Shown: positions 1 through 6,167 of the stretch, one piece after another
Numbering within the stretch: the first letter of the stretch is position 1
How the letters are laid out: each line of letters begins with the position of its first letter
NCBI GenBank assembly: GCA_018654125.1
Contig: JABIME010000181.1
Coordinates: 1 to 8,555 of the forward strand
Direction: 5' to 3'
DNA from: Candidatus Cloacimonadota bacterium
Lineage (GTDB): Bacteria; Cloacimonadota; Cloacimonadia; Cloacimonadales; TCS61
Length of the DNA stretch: 8,555 nucleotides
Notes under the pieces: generated by a model
What the model was told of the DNA's origin: nothing
Database searches by the model: none
What the model saw: the letters and a program-made list of their open reading frames with translations, nothing else
Made by a program: the position numbers and the translations under genes

Positions 1-180
1 AGATCATTATCAGTTCTTGGTCATCCTGAGCGAAGTCGAAGGACGGAAAATGAGACTAACTCTGTTATCTGGAACGGAAAGGACACAAATAACAAAAGTG
101 TTTCTACAGGAATATATCTCTTCGAACTCAAAGCAGATGGAAATGTGCAAAAGACAAAGAAAGGTTTGTTGCTGAAGTAA
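1..180 (+). CDS. C-terminal end of a secreted protein with a FlgD-like (type IX sorting-type) domain; 5' truncated
   Basis: Frame 1 is open from the left edge to the TAA at 178-180 and gives the last 59 residues; the start lies outside the window. The segment VIWNGKDTNNKSVSTGIYLF (residues 22-41), followed by a hydrophilic turn and the basic/hydrophobic end KKGLLLK, matches the usual C-terminus of FlgD-Ig-like / Por-type sorting domains: W-x-G-x-D-x-x-G-x-x-V-x-S-G-x-Y, then K-K-(M)-LLLK. In that family the domain sits at the end of large exported proteins and directs export and surface attachment by the type IX system, or acts as a FlgD-like Ig fold in relatives lacking that system. Residues 8-15 (HPERSRRT) do not look like the family; they are encoded by a dispersed repeat and seem to replace the usual first strand after the V-L-G turn. 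The catalytic or binding part of the protein is not visible, so its function is unknown. Confidence 0.8.
   Translation, partial: RSLSVLGHPERSRRTENETNSVIWNGKDTNNKSVSTGIYLFELKADGNVQKTKKGLLLK
20..46. repeat. Dispersed short palindrome-type repeat inside a coding region
   Basis: The core TCATCCTGAGCGAAG begins at 21 and the element runs to about 45. From memory, this string and its complement are a very common dispersed element in Bacteroidota, Cloacimonadota and several candidate phyla, often mistranslated as peptides such as HPERSRR or LSLSKG. Seen here: TCCT (24-27) can pair with AGGA (40-43), and the next two positions on each side are opposed G and A, so the element is an imperfect hairpin. 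It lies in frame in the upstream gene and keeps it open. Family membership is recalled, not searched. Confidence 0.6.
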
Positions 181-187
181 TTATCTA

Positions 188-228
188 TCATCCTGACGAA
201 TCTTACATGCAGCTTATTGAATAGATTC
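188..228. repeat. Shorter relative of the upstream repeat plus a weak inverted repeat
   Basis: TCATCCTGACGAA at 188-200 equals the first 14 bases of the repeat at 21-34 with one G deleted. It begins 8 bases after the stop codon of the upstream gene. From 198, GAATCT (198-203) is inverted as AGATTC (223-228) with a 19-base spacer, followed by TTTGTG. This could be a degraded repeat copy or a weak transcription terminator; the stem is too short and the T-tract too poor to call a terminator. Apart from this and the promoter elements nearer 300, I see nothing in 181-299. Confidence 0.3.
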
Positions 229-299
229 TTTGTGAGAAAATTTAATGAAGAGTTACTCAGAAAGACAATCATTCCTATATCTAAATTATTAACATTCAC

Positions 300-330
300 T
301 TGACTTGCTAACCACAATAATTGTTTTAAT
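300..330 (+). promoter_or_regulatory. Candidate promoter for the large outer-membrane protein gene
   Basis: TTGACT at 300-305 matches a sigma-70 -35 box in five of six bases. TTTAAT at 325-330 is an acceptable -10 box, but the spacer is 19 bases, longer than ideal. The distance to the ATG at 360 is suitable for a short leader. In an AT-rich intergenic region such matches also arise by chance. Confidence 0.35.
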
Positions 331-344
331 ATAAAAAATTATTG
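315..344. promoter_or_regulatory. Perfect 8-bp inverted repeat around the candidate -10 box (possible operator)
   Basis: CAATAATT (315-322) is repeated in inverse as AATTATTG (337-344), with 14 bases between that contain the candidate -10 hexamer at 325-330. The symmetry and placement would suit a repressor site. As an RNA hairpin it would be AT-only except for one C-G pair and lacks a following T-tract, so a terminator is less likely. Confidence 0.3.
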
Positions 345-359
345 GGATGATTTGAAAGA

Positions 360-3300
360 ATGAAATTTAAGTTAATCATTGGTATTATTTTGCTGAATGT
401 CACTTTGTCAGCTTACAATTTTTTTTCACCAATGATCAAATGGGAACGATTGAATGTAATAGATGCAAATGTGCCTATTGAATTATCTTTTAATAATATA
501 ATAATAAATTCTGAGAAAGTCTTCAACGATTCAATAAAGTTTACAAAAAATGATTACAAGATCGATCATAAAAATGGAACTATTACATTTAAAAGAATAT
601 TAGGTAACTGTAATATTGAATACTCTATCTATCCGCAGCATCTTACCAAAAGCTTTCACCTCTTCCAAGTTCAACTTTACTCAGATTCAACAGAAGTGAA
701 AATAAATAAGGTTATGTCACAAAGATCTTATAGCAATGCTGATCTTGATATTAATGGAAGCAAAACCATTTCCATATCGGTTGCTAATAATGAAGATTTC
801 GATCTTGATCAATCGTTATTCTTAAAAATTAGTGGTAAACTGAGTTCTGATATGGGCATTGAAGCACAACTTTCTGACAGTCAAACTCCCATTACACCCG
901 AAGGAGATTCCCGAGAACTCAGCAGTCTGGACAAGATATTTATTCGACTTTATGGAAACAAATACGAGCTTGCTTTTGGTGATCTGGAAATAAATTTTGA
1001 TAATTCGTCATTTATGAAATACTCAACCAAATTTGAAGGATTAAAAGCGGGTTGGAAAGGAAAGAATGAAGTAACGGCAGCCTTAGCAGTTTCTAAAGGA
1101 AAGAAGATCACAGATTCGTTTTTTGGAACTGAAGCAAAACAGGGTCCTTACTATTTATCTGTAGAAGGAACATCAGGAGTTCTGGTAGTTCCCGGATCGG
1201 AAGAAGTATTTCTTAATGGACGTCAAATGCAGCGTGGAACAGATTATTATATAGATTACTCGGAAGGTGGAATTACGTTTTCTAATCAGCATTTCATCTC
1301 TTCTACAAGCCAGATCAGGGTTACGTTCCAATATGCAGATGAAAATTATACACAAAATATGTATCTCGCTTCCGCAAAAGTAAATATTTCAGACAGATTT
1401 AATATTAGCAGTAATTTAATTATCCAAAATGATGACGGGAAAAATCCATTACAGGATGCGTATTCTGAAGAAGAAATTGATGCTTTAGAAGCTGCCGGTG
1501 ATGAGACAGCGTGGGTGAGTGGAATTACAGAGGTGGTAGATGGTGAATATGAAATATCTGAGGACGAGTCGTATTACTATTATGTGGGGAATGACAGTTT
1601 AGTAACAGGTAATTACAATATTCATTTTGAGTATATGGGAAATGGTTATGGAGATTACGAGCATATTTCTGATGGTTCATATTATGAATATGTTGGAACG
1701 GGAAATGGGAGCTATCTCCCTTTAAAGAAACTTCCACTTCCACAAAGTAAATTAAATAGCGATCTGTGCATAAATTATAGGAGTGAAAGCTACAGCATAA
1801 CTGCCGAGGGTATGTATACATCTAATGATAAGAATTCGTTTTCAGAAGTTGATGATAATGATAATAATGATTTCGCTTCAAGATTTAGTATAAATTTATT
1901 CCCAGATCTCGATAAGATAGATCCTGATCTGAAACTTGTGTATGAAAAGTTAGGTGGGAATCTTTCTACATTTGCACAACTACAAAATGCTGCTGATGCT
2001 TTTGAATTTAAACAGTTACCTGATACACTGAGCAGCCAAGAATATTCTGCAGAATTAAGCATGAATATTATGGATATCTATTCTCCATTTGTGATTTTAA
2101 AACAAAAGCAGATATCTAATTTTGCAGATCAGCAATATGTTTCTTTAACGTCTAATATAAAACAGATTAAGATTTTACCAGAAATTTATCATCGTTATCT
2201 TTTAGTTAAGCAAACTGCAGAAGATCAGCAAATTGTTGATTCTAAAATTGAGCAAAACGATATAAGAGGTAAGTATAGCTTTAATAAATTTGCTTTGGGC
2301 TTAGATCATTATATTAGAAATTATGAATATGAGATTGCTGAGAATAGTATTTTCTCTGAAAGAAATAAAAATTGGAAATTGCAGATCGAGACTGCGAATC
2401 TAAAATGGTTAACTTCAAGAATATTCGGCGAGATAAAGAATGATCTGCAAAAATTAGATACTGATCAAAATCACCTGATCGAACATGATGAAACATCCTA
2501 CACATATGGGATCGAAACTTTTTTGAATACTGCTAAACATAGAATGAATATTGCACTTACTCACAGACAAGTAGATAATAATAAGTTAAGTGAAAGAAAT
2601 GAATTTGATATGGCTGATATTTCTGCTAGAAATGTATTCTTAAAAGAATTGGTGAATATTAATTCCAATTACTCACTTAGGAACATCGAGTTTTTCCCAA
2701 AAATTAAAGAGTTTCAATATGTAGGTGAATACATGGGTTCATATGATGTTGATACACTTTTTGTGGGAGTATTTCAAGGAGATTATGATTGGGAGATCGT
2801 TGATATTGATTATGAAAATCCTGAGATGTCCGTAGAAGTAAATAGCAGTATTTCATTACACCTAACACCCAAAATGATAACAAAGTCATTCCTAAAAAAG
2901 TTTCAATCGGAAACTTATGTGATGATCACAGAGAACTCCCGAGAAGATGATAAGAAATCAGTTTACTTCCTAAAACCAGATGTCCTCATGAATTCGGAAA
3001 CAACAATATTTGGCAGAAGAATAATAAATCAGACCTTATGGTTAGATATATTAGAAAGAAAGCTAACATCAAAACTAGGTTATAAATTAGAGGAAACTCT
3101 TGATAGTAGATATAACGAAGAGACTTCCAAGAAGAACTTGAAAAATTGGGATGCAGAATTGCGAATATTAACATTTACGAATACAAATCTAGAATTACAT
3201 TACGACCATTTAAAAGAAGATGATACACGTTATGATTCTCAGATGAGGTTAGACCAATTTGAGGTGGATATTCATTATAAAATCTCATCGGATCTTACCT

Positions 3301-3641
3301 TTAGAACTTCAGCTTCCTACTCTTTAGAGAATGGAAATGATGAAGCAAATAACAATTCTTATACAATTAAAGCTTTTCAATTTGAAGAATCTGTATCATA
3401 TTTCTATAAACGGAAATACAGGTTTTTTGTTAAAGCAAGTTACAAACGGAACGATAGGGAAGGATCAGGATTCTTAAGTTTCTTGGCAGATAAAAAAGAA
3501 GGAAATATTTTTAAATGGGATATTACAATGGATTACCGTATGAGTAGTTATACCTCGCTTAATTTACAATACTCTGGCAATAGTTATCCCCAAGAAAAAC
3601 AGGTTCATAAACTTAGCATGGAAGTTAAAGCAGAGTTTTAG
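360..3641 (+). CDS. Large predicted outer-membrane beta-barrel protein (uncharacterised family)
   Basis: This 1093-residue protein starts with a clear signal peptide (residues 1-18: K-F-K, a hydrophobic stretch, then L-S-A before Y19), which supports the ATG at 360; the next Met, residue 25, would lose it. GGGATGA at 344-350 is only a fair ribosome binding site. Residues 19-270 look like beta-rich periplasmic domains. Residues 276-325 hold a characteristic unit, VVPGSEEVFLNGRQMQRGTD then YYIDYSEGGITF, which resembles a motif of large envelope proteins such as SprA. Residues 394-457 are rich in Tyr, Gly and Asp with repeated Y-x-Y-V-G / G-x-G-x-Y elements. From about 465 onward, alternating amphipathic strands and polar loops continue to a final aromatic F1093, as expected for a BAM-inserted barrel. 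I know similar hypothetical proteins from Cloacimonadota-, Fibrobacter- and Gemmatimonas-type genomes but no assigned function. It could be a transporter, an adhesin or a secretion component. Confidence 0.75.
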   Translation: MKFKLIIGIILLNVTLSAYNFFSPMIKWERLNVIDANVPIELSFNNIIINSEKVFNDSIKFTKNDYKIDHKNGTITFKRILGNCNIEYSIYPQHLTKSFHLFQVQLYSDSTEVKINKVMSQRSYSNADLDINGSKTISISVANNEDFDLDQSLFLKISGKLSSDMGIEAQLSDSQTPITPEGDSRELSSLDKIFIRLYGNKYELAFGDLEINFDNSSFMKYSTKFEGLKAGWKGKNEVTAALAVSKGKKITDSFFGTEAKQGPYYLSVEGTSGVLVVPGSEEVFLNGRQMQRGTDYYIDYSEGGITFSNQHFISSTSQIRVTFQYADENYTQNMYLASAKVNISDRFNISSNLIIQNDDGKNPLQDAYSEEEIDALEAAGDETAWVSGITEVVDGEYEISEDESYYYYVGNDSLVTGNYNIHFEYMGNGYGDYEHISDGSYYEYVGTGNGSYLPLKKLPLPQSKLNSDLCINYRSESYSITAEGMYTSNDKNSFSEVDDNDNNDFASRFSINLFPDLDKIDPDLKLVYEKLGGNLSTFAQLQNAADAFEFKQLPDTLSSQEYSAELSMNIMDIYSPFVILKQKQISNFADQQYVSLTSNIKQIKILPEIYHRYLLVKQTAEDQQIVDSKIEQNDIRGKYSFNKFALGLDHYIRNYEYEIAENSIFSERNKNWKLQIETANLKWLTSRIFGEIKNDLQKLDTDQNHLIEHDETSYTYGIETFLNTAKHRMNIALTHRQVDNNKLSERNEFDMADISARNVFLKELVNINSNYSLRNIEFFPKIKEFQYVGEYMGSYDVDTLFVGVFQGDYDWEIVDIDYENPEMSVEVNSSISLHLTPKMITKSFLKKFQSETYVMITENSREDDKKSVYFLKPDVLMNSETTIFGRRIINQTLWLDILERKLTSKLGYKLEETLDSRYNEETSKKNLKNWDAELRILTFTNTNLELHYDHLKEDDTRYDSQMRLDQFEVDIHYKISSDLTFRTSASYSLENGNDEANNNSYTIKAFQFEESVSYFYKRKYRFFVKASYKRNDREGSGFLSFLADKKEGNIFKWDITMDYRMSSYTSLNLQYSGNSYPQEKQVHKLSMEVKAEF

Positions 3642-3721
3642 ATTTTATTTTTTTTAGAAAGAAATAAAAAATCCTGTTGACGTTGAAGATAGAGAATTCA
3701 AAATCTTTCAGCAGAAGTAAA

Positions 3722-3727
3722 AGAGGA
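3722..3727 (+). promoter_or_regulatory. Ribosome binding site of gmhA
   Basis: AGAGGA ends 8 bases before the ATG at 3736 and fixes the start of gmhA. I see no convincing promoter in the 94-base gap after the outer-membrane gene: TTGACG at 3677-3682 has no reasonable -10 partner, and the T-rich/A-rich stretch at 3642-3672 is only a weak imperfect hairpin. Read-through from the upstream gene is therefore possible. Confidence 0.6.
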
Positions 3728-3735
3728 AGAAAAAA

Positions 3736-4323
3736 ATGAAAAAGCATATTGAAATATCATTGAAAGAAGCAGTAGATAATTTTACTGATTTTGCTAATAA
3801 TAACATAAATGTTGAAATTATAAATGAAATTGCAACCACAATTGCAAATGGATTTAACAATGGTAAAAAAGTGTTAATTTGTGGCAATGGTGGAAGTTCT
3901 ACAGATGCAATGCATTTTGCCGAAGAATTAACTGGGAAGTTCCGCAAAGAACGTCGAGCACTTCCGGCTATTTCATTAACAGACCCTTCTCACATAACTT
4001 GTGTTGCAAATGATTATGGTTATGAAGAAGTTTTTGTTAGAGGAGTAGAAGCTTACGGAACTAAAGGTGATATACTCATTGCGATTTCTACAAGTGGCAA
4101 TTCTCAGAATATTATTAATGCAGTTTCTAGAGCTGCCGAACATGAAATGATAACTTTTGGACTTTTAGGAAAAAATGGTGGTGCTCTCAATAATAAATGT
4201 GATCTTCAATTAATTGCACCCGGCAATACGACAGATCGTATCCAAGAAATACATATAGCAGTTCTTCACATAATTATCGAAACGATCGAGCGAATTATGT
4301 TCCCAATAAACTATGCGGATTAG
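3736..4323 (+). CDS. gmhA: Phosphoheptose isomerase (D-sedoheptulose-7-phosphate isomerase)
   Basis: This cytoplasmic SIS-domain enzyme converts D-sedoheptulose 7-phosphate to D-glycero-D-manno-heptose 7-phosphate, the first step toward ADP- or GDP-activated heptose for LPS core, capsule or S-layer glycan. At 195 residues it has the usual family length. The motif CGNGGSSTDAMHFAEELTGK (49-68) closely matches E. coli GmhA, and STSGNS (118-123) is the phosphate-binding loop. The zinc ligands known from E. coli (H61, E65, Q172, H180) correspond to H60, E64, Q170 and H178, with DRIQEIHI at 167-174 intact. It is therefore expected to be active. It opens a tight operon: its TAG is followed three bases later by the dtd start. 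No heptose kinase, adenylyltransferase or GmhB is visible here, so the rest of the pathway must be encoded elsewhere. DiaA-type SIS proteins are the alternative, but the conserved metal ligands favour GmhA. Confidence 0.93.
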   Translation: MKKHIEISLKEAVDNFTDFANNNINVEIINEIATTIANGFNNGKKVLICGNGGSSTDAMHFAEELTGKFRKERRALPAISLTDPSHITCVANDYGYEEVFVRGVEAYGTKGDILIAISTSGNSQNIINAVSRAAEHEMITFGLLGKNGGALNNKCDLQLIAPGNTTDRIQEIHIAVLHIIIETIERIMFPINYAD

Positions 4324-4326
4324 TAA

Positions 4327-4764
4327 ATGAAACTGGTAATTCAACGTGTAAAACATGCGAGTGTAGAGGTAGAAGGAAAAATTATCTCTAATATTGGGAA
4401 CGGGCTGCTGATATTTGTTGGAATATCTGCAGAAGATGATGGAACCCAAATTGAATGGTTGGCAAAGAAAGCGGTTGAACTAAGAATCTTTGAAGATAAA
4501 GAGAATAAGATGAATCTATCTCTAAAGGATGTAAGTGGAGAGCTATTACTAGTTTCTCAATTCACACTTTATGGAAGCTGTAAGAAAGGTCGACGTCCCG
4601 ATTTTTTAGAAGCTGCAAGACCAGATAAAGCAGAAAATATGTATCTTGAATTTGCAGAGGCATTAAAGCAAAACGGCATAATTCCTAAACTTGGAAAATT
4701 CGGAGAGCATATGAATATTTCATTATTAAATGATGGTCCGGTTACCATGATCTTGGAGAAATAA
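4327..4764 (+). CDS. dtd: D-aminoacyl-tRNA deacylase
   Basis: Dtd hydrolyses the ester bond between a D-amino acid (or a mischarged glycine) and tRNA, preventing D-residues from entering proteins and recycling the tRNA. At 145 residues it is the standard bacterial length. The two family signatures are present at canonical positions: SQFTLYG (77-83), where S77, Q78 and F79 line the pocket, and the cis Gly-Pro motif within NDGPVT (135-140; G137-P138), which enforces chiral selection. The N-terminus MKLVIQRVKHASVEV is also typical. The start is three bases after the gmhA stop and has no convincing Shine-Dalgarno, so translation is probably coupled to gmhA. Its own stop overlaps the next start by one base (TAATG). 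Nothing looks broken. Its neighbours are envelope genes rather than its frequent partner relA/spoT. Confidence 0.96.
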   Translation: MKLVIQRVKHASVEVEGKIISNIGNGLLIFVGISAEDDGTQIEWLAKKAVELRIFEDKENKMNLSLKDVSGELLLVSQFTLYGSCKKGRRPDFLEAARPDKAENMYLEFAEALKQNGIIPKLGKFGEHMNISLLNDGPVTMILEK

Positions 4765-5342
4765 TGAAAAATATCATATTTGATCTGGGTAAGGTGTTGG
4801 TAGATTATGATTTTGATGTTTTTTATAAAGAGTTAGATTATGAACCAAAACTTGAAACATTAATGGAATCTACAATTCCGGTTTTGGAATTTGAAGCAGG
4901 AAAACTTTCGAGACAGGAATTTTACCAGAAACTAAAAGATATTTATAAATTTGAGCATAATATAGAAGAATTTGAAAAAATTTGGTGCAGTGTTTTTACA
5001 GAGCTTACTGAACTTGTTGATTTTGCAAAAGAGCTTAAAAAGGATTATAATATTTATGTTCTTTCTAATACCGATGAAATCCACTTTAATAGTATTTGGG
5101 AGCAATTTCCGGCACTGCATTTTTTTGAGGATAACTTAATGTTATCTTATGAATTGGATTCTGTAAAACCGCAGAAAGAGATTTATGAAAGAGCATTAAA
5201 TATGTTTAATCTTAAGCCTGAAGAATGCTTATTTATTGATGATAAACAAGAAAATATTAGTGGTGCTAAAAGAATGGGAATAACCGGAATATTATTTACA
5301 AATGCTACCGAAACAAAAAGAAAGATAAAAGAGTTATTATAA
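4764..5342 (+). CDS. HAD-superfamily hydrolase, YihX-like (probable sugar- or small-phosphate phosphatase)
   Basis: This is a 192-residue haloacid dehalogenase-type protein with a small helical cap inserted after motif I (about residues 17-85), the layout of subfamily IA. Motif I is IIFDLGKVLVDYD with nucleophile D7. The +2 position, usually Asp, is Gly, as is normal in the YihX-like group (FDLGxVxVD). Motif II is VLSNT with S101, motif III is K135 in SVKPQ, and motif IV is FIDDKQENISGAK with D159 and D160. All core residues for an aspartyl-phosphate mechanism with magnesium are present. Substrates of this group cannot be read from sequence; E. coli YihX acts on alpha-glucose 1-phosphate. The ATG shares its A with the dtd stop, and GGAG at 4755-4758 serves as ribosome binding site. 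Being in an operon with gmhA makes a sugar phosphate an attractive guess, but the protein lacks the zinc-binding Cys/His loop of GmhB and is not of that family. Confidence 0.85.
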   Translation: MKNIIFDLGKVLVDYDFDVFYKELDYEPKLETLMESTIPVLEFEAGKLSRQEFYQKLKDIYKFEHNIEEFEKIWCSVFTELTELVDFAKELKKDYNIYVLSNTDEIHFNSIWEQFPALHFFEDNLMLSYELDSVKPQKEIYERALNMFNLKPEECLFIDDKQENISGAKRMGITGILFTNATETKRKIKELL

Positions 5343-5362
5343 AATAAAGGGGAACAGATAGT

Positions 5363-6004
5363 ATGATAAAATTTGATAAAATGATCTTAATAAGTATTAA
5401 AGAACAAAAATTATTGTTGATACAGGATAATTACAAGGTTGCCGAATATCCAATATCAACTTCGAAGTTTGGAATTGGAAATAAAATGGAAAGTAACATG
5501 ACACCTCTGGGAAATCATATTGTTAAAGAAAAAATTGGTGATCATGTTCCCCATAATTCAATATATAAAGATGGTAAGTTTATTGATGAAAAAGCAACTA
5601 TAAATAATAAAGAGGCTCTTTCTACTGATTTGATAACAACCCGAATTTTAAAATTAGATGGATTGGAGAATGGTATTAATAAAGGTGGTGAAATAGATTC
5701 TTTTAATAGAGGAATCTGGATTCATGGAACTCCAGCAGAAGAAAATATTGGAACTCCGGCTTCACATGGCTGCATCAGAATGAAGAACGATGATGTAATT
5801 TTACTTTTCAATTCAGTAGAGGTTGGAACTTCTGTGAATATTGAAATGAAAATTATGGCTCAGATCCAGGAAAAACAAAACAATTCCTATAATAGGGGAC
5901 ATTCATTTAGACTAAAAGACAGACGCAAAAAAGGTGTGATGGATTCAGCATTATGGAAGCTGGGTAATACAGAACGTCGTAAGAAAAGTGAAAGAAGAAA
6001 GTAA
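5363..6004 (+). CDS. L,D-transpeptidase (YkuD domain) without signal peptide, basic C-terminal tail
   Basis: YkuD-type L,D-transpeptidases form 3-3 crosslinks in peptidoglycan or attach proteins to it, using a catalytic cysteine. Here the active-site signature is complete: IHGTPAEENIGTPASHGCIR (120-139) with H121, H135, G136, catalytic C137 and R139. The N-terminal half (about 6-60) gives the usual strands with a TPLG element at 47-50. The ATG at 5363 follows AAAGGGGAA (5346-5354); the next Met (residue 7) fits the ribosome site less well. Two points are odd. First, the protein begins directly with the domain and has no signal peptide or membrane segment, although the substrate lies outside the cytoplasm. 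Second, residues 176-213 form a polar tail with DRRKK at about 191-195 and ERRKKSERRK at the very end. It is the last gene of the operon, 20 bases after the HAD gene, and is followed by a terminator. It could be exported by an unrecognised route, or be a cytoplasmic YkuD enzyme with another role. Confidence 0.88.
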   Translation: MIKFDKMILISIKEQKLLLIQDNYKVAEYPISTSKFGIGNKMESNMTPLGNHIVKEKIGDHVPHNSIYKDGKFIDEKATINNKEALSTDLITTRILKLDGLENGINKGGEIDSFNRGIWIHGTPAEENIGTPASHGCIRMKNDDVILLFNSVEVGTSVNIEMKIMAQIQEKQNNSYNRGHSFRLKDRRKKGVMDSALWKLGNTERRKKSERRK

Positions 6005-6027
6005 TTTAAGTTCATTAAACATATTAT

Positions 6028-6060
6028 AAAAGACCATATATTATTTATGGTCTTTTTTAT
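6028..6060 (+). terminator. Intrinsic terminator of the gmhA-dtd-HAD-ldt operon
   Basis: AGACCATA (6031-6038) pairs perfectly with TATGGTCT (6046-6053) across a 7-base loop, and the stem can be extended by three A-T pairs on the outside. It is followed by a run of T to 6058. It begins about 24 bases after the transpeptidase stop. The flanking A-run would let it also work weakly in the opposite direction. Confidence 0.88.
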
Positions 6061-6106
6061 TATCTAGTAATAAATTACATACTCCAGTTATCAACAATAG
6101 AAATAA

Positions 6107-6136
6107 TTGACACAAAAATAATAAAAGAAATATTTA
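6107..6136 (+). promoter_or_regulatory. Candidate promoter of the propeller/FN3 secreted-protein gene
   Basis: TTGACA at 6107-6112 is a perfect -35 consensus. The best -10 is TATTTA at 6131-6136 with an 18-base spacer; it matches TATAAT in only half its bases. The preceding operon terminator makes a separate promoter for the next gene necessary, which supports the call. Confidence 0.45.
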
Positions 6137-6153
6137 TCTATGACTAAAGCAGG

Positions 6154-6161
6154 TAAGGAGG
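6154..6161 (+). promoter_or_regulatory. Near-perfect Shine-Dalgarno site
   Basis: TAAGGAGG lies six bases before the ATG at 6168. It is the strongest ribosome binding site in the window and fixes the start of the last gene; it suggests high expression. Confidence 0.85.
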
Positions 6162-6167
6162 ACACAA

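Noticed and set aside
21..317. Minus-strand open frame of 98 codons over the left edge and intergenic region
   Set aside because: Its C-terminal end is the reverse reading of the dispersed repeat (ending LRLRSG), a known source of false proteins, and the rest shows no family motif, signal or ribosome binding site.
394..457. Entry in the findings list titled as a pointer with start 394
   Set aside because: Those numbers are residue positions of the barrel protein, not bases; the correct base coordinates are 1539-1730 and the entry should be ignored.
1525..1821. Minus-strand open frame opposite the Tyr/Gly-rich segment
   Set aside because: It is rich in His, Tyr and Asn simply because it is the complement of Tyr/Gly/Asp codons; no domain is recognisable.
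3642..3672. Possible terminator after the outer-membrane protein gene
   Set aside because: T-rich then A-rich stretch can form only an imperfect AT hairpin, and the T-run comes before the loop rather than after the stem.
3677..3705. Promoter for gmhA based on TTGACG at 3677
   Set aside because: No -10 hexamer at an acceptable distance; the best candidates match only two of six bases.
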